Source: Corynebacterium hansenii
GTDB taxonomy: Bacteria; Actinomycetota; Actinomycetes; Mycobacteriales; Mycobacteriaceae
Length of the DNA: 64,000 nt
Assembly: GCF_030408795.1 (NCBI RefSeq)
Contig: NZ_CP047211.1
Location: forward strand, 1,798,001-1,862,000
Direction: 5' to 3'
The notes under the pieces were generated by a model, which worked only from the letters and a program-made list of their open reading frames with translations, ran no database searches and was not told the origin of the DNA. Positions within the stretch are counted from its first letter, which is position 1. Every line of letters begins with the position of its first letter. A program made the translations under genes and the position numbers. Positions 27,612-36,354 of the stretch are shown in pieces.

Positions 27612-28913
27612 ATGAGCCCACGACACGCGGACGCACGCCCCGAACGCCCCGGCGCAACGGATGACGACTCCCGGGGCGCGGGCATCGACGGACGGGGCGC
27701 GGTCGTCGATCCCGGATTCACGGTCATCTGCTGCCCCGACAGTTTCAAGGGAACGGCGACCGCCCGCGAAGCCGCCGACGCGATGGCCGCCGGGGTCCGC
27801 GACGCCGGGGCCCGAGCGATCGCCGCGGCCATGGCCGACGGCGGCGAGGGGACGGCCGAGTTGCTGGCCGCGGCGTGGGCGGCGACGGATTCCGAAGATG
27901 CGGAGGAGTCCGCGAAGGAAATCGACGGCGCCGGCCGTTCGGCGATCGCCCACGCGGCGGTCGCCCACGACGTCGCGACGGTCGACGCCATCGGCCGGCC
28001 GTTCACGGCGCGATGGTGGGAGCCGGCGCCGGGCCGGGCGGTGCTCGACCTTGCCTCCGCATCCGGTCTGCCCGCCGTCGCCGATGCCCCGGACGCGCTC
28101 GGCGCGTCGACGTTCGGGACCGGCGAAGTCATCCTCGACGCCCTCGCCCACGGCGCCACGGACATCACTGTGTGCCTCGGCGGTTCCGCGACGACGGACG
28201 GCGGCGCCGGCCTGATCACGGCCCTCGGTGCCCGGGTCCTGGGCGATGCGCAAGACCCGGGCGGCGGGGCCCTCGCCCGGGCCACCCGGATAGATTTCTC
28301 CGCACTCGATCCCAGGGCCCGGCGCGCCCGATGGACGCTCGTTCTCGACGTCACCACCCCGCCCCGCGATGCCCCGTCGGTGTTCGGACCGCAGAAGGGC
28401 GCGACGCCGGAGCAAGTCGAGCAGCTCACCGGAGCGCTGCTGAACTGGTGCCGGATCTGCGGCGTCGATCCCGTCGAACCCGGCTACGGCGCGGCGGGCG
28501 CGACCCCGGTCGGCATCGCGGCCCTCGTCGCGGCGGCCGATGGCACCGGCCGCCCGACCATCGAACGCGGCGCTCCCCTGCTCGCCCGCGCCACGGGCCT
28601 CGACCACGCGCTCACCGACGGCACCGCCGACCTCATCCTCACCGGCGAAGGGTCCGTCGACGCCCAAAGCCACGTGGGCAAGGTCGTCGGGTGGATCGTC
28701 GACGCCGCTGCGGAACACGCGCCGGGCGGGCGCACCACGCCGGTCCACGTGATCGGCGGCAGGGTCGACGAGGGCGCGGCCGTCGTCAAGCGCGCACATG
28801 CGGCAACCGCACTGCCGGGCCCTCCGGAACGGACCCGGGAACAGTTGCGGCGCGCCGCATATGACGCCACCCTCCGCGCCGCGCGGACGGCGGGGCGGGC
28901 GCGGCGGCCGTAA
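27612..28913 (+). CDS. Glycerate kinase (GlxK/GarK family)
   Basis: Phosphorylates D-glycerate, feeding it into lower glycolysis. A 433-residue member of the glycerate kinase type 1 family, with N-terminal CCPDSFKGTATAREAADAMA, the MADGGEGTAELL motif, LASASGLP, VCLGGSATTDGGAG and the C-terminal LILTGEGSVDAQSHVGKVVG. The first 35 residues are a low-complexity extension and residues about 97-110 (DSEDAEESAKEIDGAG) look like a small insertion. The ATG at 27612 follows GGGGGA. Its TAA stop forms the first bases of the -10 box of the DUF4921 gene immediately downstream. Confidence 0.9.
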   Translation: MSPRHADARPERPGATDDDSRGAGIDGRGAVVDPGFTVICCPDSFKGTATAREAADAMAAGVRDAGARAIAAAMADGGEGTAELLAAAWAATDSEDAEESAKEIDGAGRSAIAHAAVAHDVATVDAIGRPFTARWWEPAPGRAVLDLASASGLPAVADAPDALGASTFGTGEVILDALAHGATDITVCLGGSATTDGGAGLITALGARVLGDAQDPGGGALARATRIDFSALDPRARRARWTLVLDVTTPPRDAPSVFGPQKGATPEQVEQLTGALLNWCRICGVDPVEPGYGAAGATPVGIAALVAAADGTGRPTIERGAPLLARATGLDHALTDGTADLILTGEGSVDAQSHVGKVVGWIVDAAAEHAPGGRTTPVHVIGGRVDEGAAVVKRAHAATALPGPPERTREQLRRAAYDATLRAARTAGRARRP

Positions 28914-28916
28914 TCT
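28911..28916 (+). promoter_or_regulatory. -10 element of DUF4921 gene, overlapping the glycerate kinase stop
   Basis: TAATCT contains the TAA stop of the glycerate kinase gene and lies 6 nt before the ATG at 28923; leaderless geometry. Confidence 0.5.
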
Positions 28917-28922
28917 GGGGGC

Positions 28923-30272
28923 ATGCAGGAAATCGGAACGCCCTTGGTCACGCTGGCGGACGGCACCGTCAAGCAGCTCAACCCATTCTCCGGCACCCAG
29001 GTGTGGACCGTCCCGGGCCGCGGCAACCGCCCGCTGGGCATCTCGCGCCCCGACCCGAAGCCGCTGACCGACGCCGATTTCACCTCGCGCGACGCGTTCG
29101 GCTCCGCCAACGCCCTGCAGACGCCGCCGGAGAAGGCCCGCGTCGTCCGCGACGATTCCTCCCCCACCGGTTTCCGCACCATCCACGGCGTCCTGCCCGG
29201 CCAGATCCACGAGACTCGGGCGGAGTTCCGGCGGGTGCCCAATCTCTTCGAGATCGTCAGCTACGGCTACTGGGCCGCCAACTACGACTTCATGCCGGAT
29301 GACGAGACCCGCGAGCGCATGGCCGCGTACCTCGCCGATCCCGCCGGCCGCGATCACGTGCTGGCGATCGTGCGCACGCGCCTGAAGGCCGGCGGCATGG
29401 CGCCCGAGGCGGTCGCGGAGCTTTCCGACGGCGAGCTGCTCGAGCATGCGCCCGGCTACTTCGCGGGCGGCCACGACGTGATCATCGCGCGGCGGCACTT
29501 CGTCGACGGGGCGACGCGCGACGACCAGCTGGCGTCGTCGGGCACGCTGACCGTCGACGAGCACCGGGCGTTCATCGGCTTCACCGTGGAGTCGATGGCC
29601 GACCTGTACCGCCGCAACCGCTACGTGCGCTACGTCGCGGCGTTCCAGAACTGGCTCAAGCCGGCCGGCGCGAGCTTCGACCACCTGCACAAGCAGCTGG
29701 TGGCCATCGACGAGCACGGCGAGCAGCTGGAGCGGGAGATCAGCCGCCTGCGCGAGAACCCGAACATGTACAACGAGTTCGCGGTGGATTACGCGGCGCG
29801 GCACAACCTGGTCATCGCGGAAAACGACCATGCGGTGGCGTTCGCGGGGTTCGGGCACCGCTACCCCACCCTCGAGATCCACTCGAAGTCGCCGACGTGC
29901 GAGCCGTGGCGGCAGCGGCCCGAGGAGATCGCCGGCATGAGCGACCTGCTCCACGCCTGCCATGCCGCCGCCGGCCCCGACGTGCCGTGCAACGAGGAGT
30001 GGCACCACCGGCCCATCGACCTCGACGTGCGCATGCCGTGGCGGGTGATGATCAAGTGGCGCGTGTCCAACCTCGCCGGCTTCGAGGGCGGCACGAAGAT
30101 CTACCTGAACACCATCTCCCCGCAGGACCTGCGCGACCGCGTGGTGCCGCAGCTCTACCGCCTGCGCGACGAACGCCGCATCGCCGGCGACATCCGCATC
30201 GCCGTCGAATGCGAATGCCGCCCCAACTCCCTGCACTACAACCCGAAGGTGTCCAAGGAGTCGCGGCTGTAG
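28923..30272 (+). CDS. DUF4921 family protein, GalT/HIT-like
   Basis: A 449-residue cytosolic protein conserved in corynebacteria. It begins MQEIGTPLVTLADGTVKQLNPF. The segment WLKPAGASFDHLHKQLVAID (about residues 245-262) contains an HxH-x-Q pattern like the nucleotidyl-transfer histidine triad of galactose-1-phosphate uridylyltransferases. The region RVPNLFEIVSYGYWAANYDF also resembles GalT-type proteins. The substrate is unknown; a nucleotide-sugar or ADP-glucose phosphorylase role is possible but not shown. The start is supported by a leaderless promoter. Confidence 0.75.
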   Translation: MQEIGTPLVTLADGTVKQLNPFSGTQVWTVPGRGNRPLGISRPDPKPLTDADFTSRDAFGSANALQTPPEKARVVRDDSSPTGFRTIHGVLPGQIHETRAEFRRVPNLFEIVSYGYWAANYDFMPDDETRERMAAYLADPAGRDHVLAIVRTRLKAGGMAPEAVAELSDGELLEHAPGYFAGGHDVIIARRHFVDGATRDDQLASSGTLTVDEHRAFIGFTVESMADLYRRNRYVRYVAAFQNWLKPAGASFDHLHKQLVAIDEHGEQLEREISRLRENPNMYNEFAVDYAARHNLVIAENDHAVAFAGFGHRYPTLEIHSKSPTCEPWRQRPEEIAGMSDLLHACHAAAGPDVPCNEEWHHRPIDLDVRMPWRVMIKWRVSNLAGFEGGTKIYLNTISPQDLRDRVVPQLYRLRDERRIAGDIRIAVECECRPNSLHYNPKVSKESRL

Positions 30273-30312
30273 GGCGATGCTTTACGACGCTCGCCGATTC
30301 GCAACTATGTCG

Positions 30313-30318
30313 TAACAT
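30313..30318 (+). promoter_or_regulatory. Candidate -10 element of the urease operon
   Basis: TAACAT lies 33 nt before the ureA ATG. The interval holds a GGGGG ribosome-binding site at about 30344. Flanking it is an imperfect inverted repeat (GATGCTTTACGAC near 30276 and GTCGTAACATC near 30309). Confidence 0.45.
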
Positions 30319-30351
30319 CCCGGAAATCCCGCCCCGGTAGTCCTGGGGGAC

Positions 30352-30681
30352 ATGGAATTGACCCCCAGGGAAATCGACAAGCTGATGGTCTTCACCGTCG
30401 CCGAGGTGGCTCGGCGCCGCCGTGCCCGCGGCGTGGTGTTGAACCGTCCCGAAGCCATCGCCCTGATCACCGACGCCGTCGTCGAAGCCGCCCGAGACGG
30501 CGTGTCCGTCGCACGGGCCGCGGAAATCGGCACTCTGGTGCTCCGCGAAGCCGACGTCATGCCGGGCGTGCGCGCGATGATCCCGCTGATCCAGGTGGAG
30601 GCCACTTTTCCCGATGGCACGAAGCTCGTCTCGGTCCACGACCCCATCGGCGGGCCGTCCGACCCGGAGGCGTCGAGGTGA
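30352..30681 (+). CDS. ureA: Urease subunit gamma
   Basis: A 109-residue urease gamma subunit, first gene of a seven-gene operon. It starts [20 protein letters not shown] and contains the family block [21 protein letters not shown], the [16 protein letters not shown] segment and the C-terminal [20 protein letters not shown]. It is slightly longer than the usual 100 residues. With UreB and UreC it forms the apoenzyme that hydrolyses urea to ammonia and carbamate. Its stop overlaps the GTG start of the following His-rich gene. Confidence 0.97.
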   Translation: MELTPREIDKLMVFTVAEVARRRRARGVVLNRPEAIALITDAVVEAARDGVSVARAAEIGTLVLREADVMPGVRAMIPLIQVEATFPDGTKLVSVHDPIGGPSDPEASR

Positions 30682-31616
30682 GCGGGGCGCGCGAACCCGG
30701 GGCAGAAGAGTTCGGGGCGGAAGAGTCCGTGGCGGGCGAATCCGGGGCGGGCGAGCCCGCGCGCATCGTTCTGTTGGCCGGCCCCGAGGTCACCGACCCC
30801 GGCGCCTGGTCCGCCGCGCTCCCCGACTTGCTCCCGGGCCGGGACGCGATCCTGGTGTCCACGGCCGCCGAGGCGGCGGATGCGGTGGCGCCGGGCCGTT
30901 CCGGGGGAAGCCCGGCGCGCCCCCACGCCGTGGTTCCGCTGACCACCGGGCGCCACCCGGCGACCATCGCCGACGCCGCACGCGCCCTCCGGTGGGCGCG
31001 CGACGCCGGCGGGGCCCGGGTGTGCCTGTCCTCCGCGCTCGGGGACGCCACGCGGACCGTCTCCGCACTGAGGGCGAACATCGGCCGTCACGTTCCCGCG
31101 GGGACATGGGCGCTGGTGGCGTCGACCCCATTGGATGCCTTCGCCGATGCCGAGCTATTCCGCCTCGCCCGACTGGCCGCGACCCACAAGTCCACTCCCG
31201 TGGAGGTGGCGTTCGATGACCGTGACGGCGCCTACCCGACCATCGCCGAAGGCAGGGACCGTTGCCGCGCGCTCGGTGCCGCGGAGGTGCGCGTGCTGCG
31301 CGCCGATCTGACGCTCGAGCCCGCCGCAGGGGAAGTCGCCCTCTGGTCGCCGCCGGTGCTGTCGGCGTTGCTTTCCCTGACGACCGACGCGGCGCTCGAC
31401 GCCCTGCAGTCGGGATGCGATGGCATCGACGCCGCGCTCGACGCCGACCACGGACACGGCTACGCGCACAGCCACGGGCATGAGGAGGGGCACCCCCATG
31501 GACACGGGCACGGCCACTCCCACGATCATGCCCATCCCCACAGCCACTCCCACGCCCACAGTCACGTCCATCCCCACAGCCACTCCCATCACGGAAAAGG
31601 ACATCGCCATGGCTGA
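30678..31616 (+). CDS. Chelatase-like protein with His-rich tail, in the place of UreE
   Basis: A 312-residue protein between ureA and ureB; start GTG at 30678 overlaps the ureA stop. An Ala/Glu/Gly repeat of about 28 residues is followed by an alpha/beta domain, residues 29-250. This domain resembles the CbiX/SirB class II chelatase fold: [37 protein letters not shown], then [18 protein letters not shown] with the [14 protein letters not shown] strand, two repeated halves. The last 55 residues contain about 25 histidines in HxH repeats, ideal for Ni(II) storage. No ureE gene exists in the operon, and UreE proteins often end in such tails. I infer that this protein delivers or stores nickel for urease. 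The chelatase assignment is from motif resemblance only. Confidence 0.6.
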   Translation: MSGAREPGAEEFGAEESVAGESGAGEPARIVLLAGPEVTDPGAWSAALPDLLPGRDAILVSTAAEAADAVAPGRSGGSPARPHAVVPLTTGRHPATIADAARALRWARDAGGARVCLSSALGDATRTVSALRANIGRHVPAGTWALVASTPLDAFADAELFRLARLAATHKSTPVEVAFDDRDGAYPTIAEGRDRCRALGAAEVRVLRADLTLEPAAGEVALWSPPVLSALLSLTTDAALDALQSGCDGIDAALDADHGHGYAHSHGHEEGHPHGHGHGHSHDHAHPHSHSHAHSHVHPHSHSHHGKGHRHG

Positions 31617-32073
31617 CGCCGTCGCCTACCGCACCGCCGCCGCACCGCCCATCGAGCTGTATCCGGGGCGCAGGATCATCGCGTTGCGGGTGACCAACAC
31701 CGGCGACCGGGCGATCCAGGTGGGCAGCCACTACCACTTCTTCGAGGCCAACCCCGCGCTCGACTTCGACCGTGACGCCGCATGGGGCATGCACCTCGCC
31801 CTTCCCGCCGGACTGGCCGTGCGTTTCGAACCGGGCATGTCACGCACGATCGAGCTCGTCGACTTCGGCGGAAAGCGGATCCTCCACGGATTCCACGGGC
31901 TCGTGAACGGCCCCCTGGACGACCCCGCCATCCGCGCCCGCGCACGCGCCGCCGCAATCGCCGGGGGCTTCCGGGGCTTCGCCGCAACCACCGCAAACGC
32001 CTCAGGCACCTCAGCCACCTCAGCCACCGCCGGCACGACAAACACCTCAGACACCACGGAGGAGCCCCGATGA
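31609..32073 (+). CDS. ureB: Urease subunit beta
   Basis: A 154-residue beta subunit. The core [38 protein letters not shown] and [20 protein letters not shown] is canonical. The C-terminus after about residue 118 is a low-complexity Ala/Thr/Ser tail that is not part of the usual fold, which is close to 100 residues. Start at 31609 (MADAVAYRT), overlapping the end of the His-rich gene by 8 nt; the frame is open upstream but there encodes an antisense-like Thr/Pro shadow of the histidine codons. The stop overlaps the ureC start by 4 nt. Confidence 0.95.
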   Translation: MADAVAYRTAAAPPIELYPGRRIIALRVTNTGDRAIQVGSHYHFFEANPALDFDRDAAWGMHLALPAGLAVRFEPGMSRTIELVDFGGKRILHGFHGLVNGPLDDPAIRARARAAAIAGGFRGFAATTANASGTSATSATAGTTNTSDTTEEPR

Positions 32074-33803
32074 CCCGTGACGCGCATCCGACCCTCGGCC
32101 GCGCGGAGTACGCGGCGATCTTCGGCCCGACGACAGGCGACCGCGTTCCCCTCGCGGACACGTGCCTGGAAATCGAGATCGAACGCGACGCCGCCTCCGG
32201 TTCATACGGCGACGAATCCGTCTACGGCGGCGGCAAGGCCATCCGCGACGGCATGGCGCAGGATCCGACGATCACGCACGCCGACGGCGCCCTGGACCTG
32301 GTGATAACCGGGGTGATCGTCGTCGACGCGATGGTCGGCGTCGTCAAGTGCGACGTCGGCATCCGCGACGGGCGCATCGTCGGCCTGGGCAAGGCGGGCA
32401 ACCCCAACGCGCAAGACGGCGTCGACCCGGATCTGGTCATCGGCGCGGCGACGGAGGTCATCTCCGGCGAGCACCGAATCCTGACGGCCGGCGGCGTCGA
32501 CACGCACATCCACTACATCACCCCGCAGCAGTGCGAGGAGGGGCTGTCCAACGGCATCACCACCTTCTTCGGCGGCGGCACGGGCATGGCCGAGGGCACG
32601 CGCGGCACGACGTGCACCCCGGGGCCGGGGAACCTCGCCGCGATGCTCCGCGCCGCCGAGGGCCTGCCGGTGTCGACGGGGTTCCTGGGCAAGGGATCCG
32701 GCTCCGTCCACGCGCCCCTGGCCGAGCAGATCCGCGCGGGTGCGGCGGGCCTGAAAATCCACGAGGACTGGGGTTCCGCACCCGCCACGATCCGCACGGC
32801 GCTCGACGTCGCCGACGAGTTCGACGTCCAGTTGGCCATCCACACCGACACCCTCAACGAAAGCGGCTTCTTCGAGGACACCGCGGCGGCCATCGGCGAC
32901 CGGACCATCCACACGTTCCACTCCGAGGGCGCCGGCGGCGGGCACGCCCCCGACATCCTCCGCGTGGCGGGCATGCCGTCGGTGCTCCCGGCGTCGACGA
33001 ACCCGACGCTGCCCTACACGGTCAACTCCGTCGAGGAGCTGCTCGACATGGTGATGGTGTGCCACCACCTGTCGCATTCCATCCCCGAGGACGTCGCCTT
33101 CGCCGATTCCCGCGTCCGCGCGGAAACCATCGCCGCGGAGACGGTGCTCCACGACCTGGGCGTGCTGTCGATCTTCTCCTCCGATTCGCAGGCGATGGGC
33201 CGCGTCGGCGAGAACTGGGTCCGCGCACTGCAGACGGCGCACCACTGCAGGGAAAAGCTGGGCAAACTCGGCGACGGCCCGGCCGACAACGAACGGGTGC
33301 TGCGCTACGTGGCGAAGCTGACGATCAATCCGGCACTGGCCGCCGGCATCGCCGACCACGTCGGATCCGTCGAGCGGGGCAAGATCGCCGACCTGGTGCT
33401 GTGGCCCATCGATTCCTTCGGGGCGAAGCCGCACCTGGTGCTGCGCATGGGCCAGGTCTGTTGGGCGGCGGTCGGCGACCCGAATGCGTCGCTGCCGACG
33501 CCGCAGCCCGTGCACTACCGGCCGCAGTTCGCCTCGTTCGGGTCGGCGCTCGCCGCGACGCGGGTGACGTGGATGTCGCGGGCGGCGATCGATGCCGGCG
33601 TGCCGGAGCGCCTCGGCCTCCGCTCCACGGTGTTGCCGGTGCGCGGGTGCCGGTCGATCGGCAAGCGCGACATGGTCCGCAACGACGTCCTCCCCGACAT
33701 CAAGGTGGACCCCGAAACGTACGTCGTCACCGTCGACGGCGTGCCCGCCACCATCGAACCCGCCGAGTCGCTGCCGCTGGCGCAACGGCATTACCTGTTC
33801 TGA
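32070..33803 (+). CDS. ureC: Urease subunit alpha (catalytic)
   Basis: A 577-residue amidohydrolase carrying the bi-nickel site. Visible ligands are the HxH of [10 protein letters not shown] (about residue 146), the carbamylated Lys in GLKIHEDWG (about 226), His in [13 protein letters not shown] and [15 protein letters not shown], and the flap [16 protein letters not shown] containing the catalytic histidine. Length and motifs match standard UreC. The ATG at 32070 overlaps the ureB stop, and the TGA overlaps the ureF ATG by one base (TGATG). Confidence 0.98.
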   Translation: MTRDAHPTLGRAEYAAIFGPTTGDRVPLADTCLEIEIERDAASGSYGDESVYGGGKAIRDGMAQDPTITHADGALDLVITGVIVVDAMVGVVKCDVGIRDGRIVGLGKAGNPNAQDGVDPDLVIGAATEVISGEHRILTAGGVDTHIHYITPQQCEEGLSNGITTFFGGGTGMAEGTRGTTCTPGPGNLAAMLRAAEGLPVSTGFLGKGSGSVHAPLAEQIRAGAAGLKIHEDWGSAPATIRTALDVADEFDVQLAIHTDTLNESGFFEDTAAAIGDRTIHTFHSEGAGGGHAPDILRVAGMPSVLPASTNPTLPYTVNSVEELLDMVMVCHHLSHSIPEDVAFADSRVRAETIAAETVLHDLGVLSIFSSDSQAMGRVGENWVRALQTAHHCREKLGKLGDGPADNERVLRYVAKLTINPALAAGIADHVGSVERGKIADLVLWPIDSFGAKPHLVLRMGQVCWAAVGDPNASLPTPQPVHYRPQFASFGSALAATRVTWMSRAAIDAGVPERLGLRSTVLPVRGCRSIGKRDMVRNDVLPDIKVDPETYVVTVDGVPATIEPAESLPLAQRHYLF

Positions 33804-34546
33804 TGGCGGCACCTGTTCCGACGGCGGCACCGGGTCCAAAGTCAGCCGAACCCCCAGGCGACATCCGCGCACTCCTCACCACGCTGCAGTGGACCGATTC
33901 CGCCTTCCCCTCCGGCTTGTACACGCTGTCGCACGGCTTGGAGGGGCTGGCTCAGCGGGGCATCGCGACGCGGGAGTCGCTTGACGACGTCGTCGCCGGA
34001 CTCCTCCGCCACTCCATCGGGCCCTCGGACGCGACCGCGACCTGCCTGGCGTGGCGGGCGGCCGAGGCGGGCGATCCGGACATGCTCATCCGCATCGACG
34101 ACGAGCTCTCCGCCACCCGCCCGTCGGCCGGGATGCGCCGCGGTTCGCACCGCGCGGGCCGCCAGACGTTGACGATGGCCGCCGAACTCGGCGCCGCCGA
34201 CGGCATCGTCGCGACCTTCCGCGACGCCGTCGTCGACGGCAGGGCTCCGGGGAACCAGGCCGTCGCGATCGCCGTCGTCAAGCGGCGCTTGGGGGTGGGG
34301 ATCGAACACGTCGCCGCAGCGGAACTCGCGGGCTTCGTCAACGGCATCGCGGGGGCCGCGATCCGGCTGCGGCTGGCTGACCATGTCTCGGCGCAGAAGC
34401 TGGTGGCGTCGATGGCGCCGGTCATCGTCGACGCACTGGCCGATGCCCTGTCCCGCCCACTCGACGAACTCGGGCCGTCGACCCCGGCCCTCGACATAGC
34501 CTCCGCCGCGCACGAGACGGCGCCGGCGCGGCTGTTCCTCAACTGA
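33803..34546 (+). CDS. ureF: Urease accessory protein UreF
   Basis: A 247-residue UreF, part of the UreD-UreF-UreG activation complex that loads nickel and CO2 on UreC. Family motifs are LQWTDSAFPSGLYTLSHGLEGLA (about residues 28-50), GPSDATATCLAWRAAEAGD and the GRQTLTMAAELG region. The first 20 residues are an Ala/Pro-rich extension. Start ATG at 33803 shares a base with the ureC stop. Confidence 0.94.
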   Translation: MAAPVPTAAPGPKSAEPPGDIRALLTTLQWTDSAFPSGLYTLSHGLEGLAQRGIATRESLDDVVAGLLRHSIGPSDATATCLAWRAAEAGDPDMLIRIDDELSATRPSAGMRRGSHRAGRQTLTMAAELGAADGIVATFRDAVVDGRAPGNQAVAIAVVKRRLGVGIEHVAAAELAGFVNGIAGAAIRLRLADHVSAQKLVASMAPVIVDALADALSRPLDELGPSTPALDIASAAHETAPARLFLN

Positions 34547-34562
34547 ACCCCGCCCCCACCTG

Positions 34563-34578
34563 CCCCCCCCAAAAAAAA
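34563..34578 (+). repeat. C8-A8 homopolymer tract between ureF and ureG
   Basis: Eight C (34563-34570) followed directly by eight A (34571-34578), then an unusually A-rich leader up to the ureG ATG at 34616. Homopolymers this long are rare in this GC-rich sequence and prone to slippage. Confidence 0.8.
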
Positions 34579-34615
34579 CCACGAGAAGAAAAACGGAAGA
34601 AAAGAGAACGCGACC

Positions 34616-35260
34616 ATGAACCACGACGACCGCACCCACCGCCCGACCACACCCGCGCGCCCCTACCGCATCGGCATCGGCGGTCCGGTGGGATCGGGCA
34701 AGACGGCGCTGATCGAAGCGCTGGTGCCCGCGATGGCCGCCGCGGGGCGGGAGATCGGCGTGATCACCAACGACATCTACACGCAGGAGGACGCCGACCA
34801 CGTCCGCCGCACCCTGGCCGGGACACTGGATCCCGCCCGCGTCGTTGGCGTCGAAACGGGTTCGTGCCCGCACACCGCCGTGCGCGACGACCCGACCATG
34901 AACATGATGGCGGCCGCCGAACTGCGGGCCGACCATCCGGAACTGGACACCATCTTCTTCGAATCCGGCGGCGACAATCTCACGTTGACGTTCTCGCCCG
35001 CCCTCGTCGACGTGTTCGTCTTCGTCCTCGACACCGCCGAAGGCGAGAAGATGCCCCGCAAGCGCGGGCCGGGCATCACGGAATCGGACCTGCTCGTGAT
35101 CAACAAGGCCGACATCGCGCAGTACGTCCGCTGCGATCTCGGGGTCATGATGTCCGACGCCGACCGCGTCCGCTCCGGCGCACCCGTCATCGCCACGAAC
35201 TGCCTCGGGGGCGAGGGCATCGCCGAGGTGGTGGCGTTCCTGGAATCGAGGCGCCCGTGA
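34616..35260 (+). CDS. ureG: Urease accessory GTPase UreG
   Basis: A 214-residue SIMIBI-class GTPase that delivers nickel during urease maturation. P-loop GIGGPVGSGKTALIEAL (about residues 21-37), IGVITNDIYTQEDA, the metal-binding Cys-Pro-His of VETGSCPHTAVRDD (about 84), FFESGGDNLT and the NKAD guanine motif. The GTP-dependent UreG dimer normally receives Ni from UreE; here UreE is missing. The leader is A-rich, with GAGAAC close to the start. Its stop overlaps the ureD GTG start by 4 nt. Confidence 0.97.
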   Translation: MNHDDRTHRPTTPARPYRIGIGGPVGSGKTALIEALVPAMAAAGREIGVITNDIYTQEDADHVRRTLAGTLDPARVVGVETGSCPHTAVRDDPTMNMMAAAELRADHPELDTIFFESGGDNLTLTFSPALVDVFVFVLDTAEGEKMPRKRGPGITESDLLVINKADIAQYVRCDLGVMMSDADRVRSGAPVIATNCLGGEGIAEVVAFLESRRP

Positions 35261-36213
35261 GCGCCGGCGCGAACCGGAACAAGCGCACCCCGGCGCTGCC
35301 CGCCGGCGCTCCGGGAAAGGATGGCTTGCTCGTCCTCGAATTCGCCCCGAAGGACGGCGCCCCGGGGACGGGCCACGGAACCGCAATCGGGACCGACGGC
35401 GACGGCGAAGATGCCATCACCACCGCTATCTCGCGCCCCACCGAGTGGACGCGCCGCCGCCACCGGACGCCGCTTCGCGTGACCCGGCCGCTGCACCCCG
35501 ACCCCTCCCTGCCCGGCCTGCCCGTGGTCTATTCGATGTGCACCGGCGGCGGTCTGGTCCAGGGCGACCGCACCCGCACGGACATCACCGTCCGGGCGGG
35601 CAGCCACGCGCTGGTCACCTCGCAGGCGGCAACGAAGATCCACTCCATGACCCAAGGCTTCGCCGCCAACGACGTGTCCCTCGTCGTCGAGTCGGGCGCC
35701 ACGCTGGAGCATCTCCCCGACCCGACGATCTGCTTCCCCCGTTCGACGCTGCACCAGACGCTCACCGCCGACGTCGCCCCCGGCGGCACGTTGATCACCG
35801 CCGACATCACGGTTCTGGGCAGGCTTTCCGACGGTGACCCGCTCACCCACGACCACGCCCGCTTGGACACCCGGATCACCGTGGACGGGAGACCGGCGCT
35901 GATCGACCGCACGGTGCTCGGAGGGCCCGGCGCGTTCCACCCCGTCATGACGGGCGGCGCGCCGGTGCTGGGAACGTTCATCGCGATCGCGCCCGATGCC
36001 GCCACCACCCGGGAACTCGCCGAGGCCATGCGCGCGGCCGGCGGTGCGGGCTCCGACCGGCCCGGCGTCACCATCCTCCACCGGGACGCGGGCGTGGTGG
36101 CGAGAATGCTCGGCCATGACGCGGAGGCCATCCAACTCGCTTTTCATCGGCTGTGGGACGCCGCACGCCGTCACCTGCTCGGCGTCGGCGCCTTCGACCT
36201 GCGCAAAAGGTGA
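35257..36213 (+). CDS. ureD: Urease accessory protein UreD
   Basis: A 318-residue UreD (UreH) scaffold protein for urease activation. Recognised by VVYSMCTGGGLVQGDRTRTDI, ALVTSQAATKIHSM, LEHLPDPTICFPRSTL and the C-terminal MLGHDAEAIQLAFHRLWDAARRHLLG. The first 50 residues are poorly conserved and include a Gly/Asp-rich loop. GTG start at 35257 overlaps the ureG stop. Last gene of the operon; no clear terminator follows. Confidence 0.93.
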   Translation: MSAGANRNKRTPALPAGAPGKDGLLVLEFAPKDGAPGTGHGTAIGTDGDGEDAITTAISRPTEWTRRRHRTPLRVTRPLHPDPSLPGLPVVYSMCTGGGLVQGDRTRTDITVRAGSHALVTSQAATKIHSMTQGFAANDVSLVVESGATLEHLPDPTICFPRSTLHQTLTADVAPGGTLITADITVLGRLSDGDPLTHDHARLDTRITVDGRPALIDRTVLGGPGAFHPVMTGGAPVLGTFIAIAPDAATTRELAEAMRAAGGAGSDRPGVTILHRDAGVVARMLGHDAEAIQLAFHRLWDAARRHLLGVGAFDLRKR

Positions 36214-36354
36214 CGCGCCGGGAGTCCACGGCATCCCATGTTTCCGACGGCTTCCCCACCGAAACCCCGGCGTAACCCGCCCCGCGGAAACGTCACTGCG
36301 GCGCAACGAGAAACATCATTAACCCGAAACACCTCCCCCATACCGTCCGGAGGC

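Noticed and set aside
27222..30236. Minus-strand open frame of about 1,000 codons opposite glycerate kinase and DUF4921
   Set aside because: Antisense shadow; the sense-strand genes have clear family motifs.
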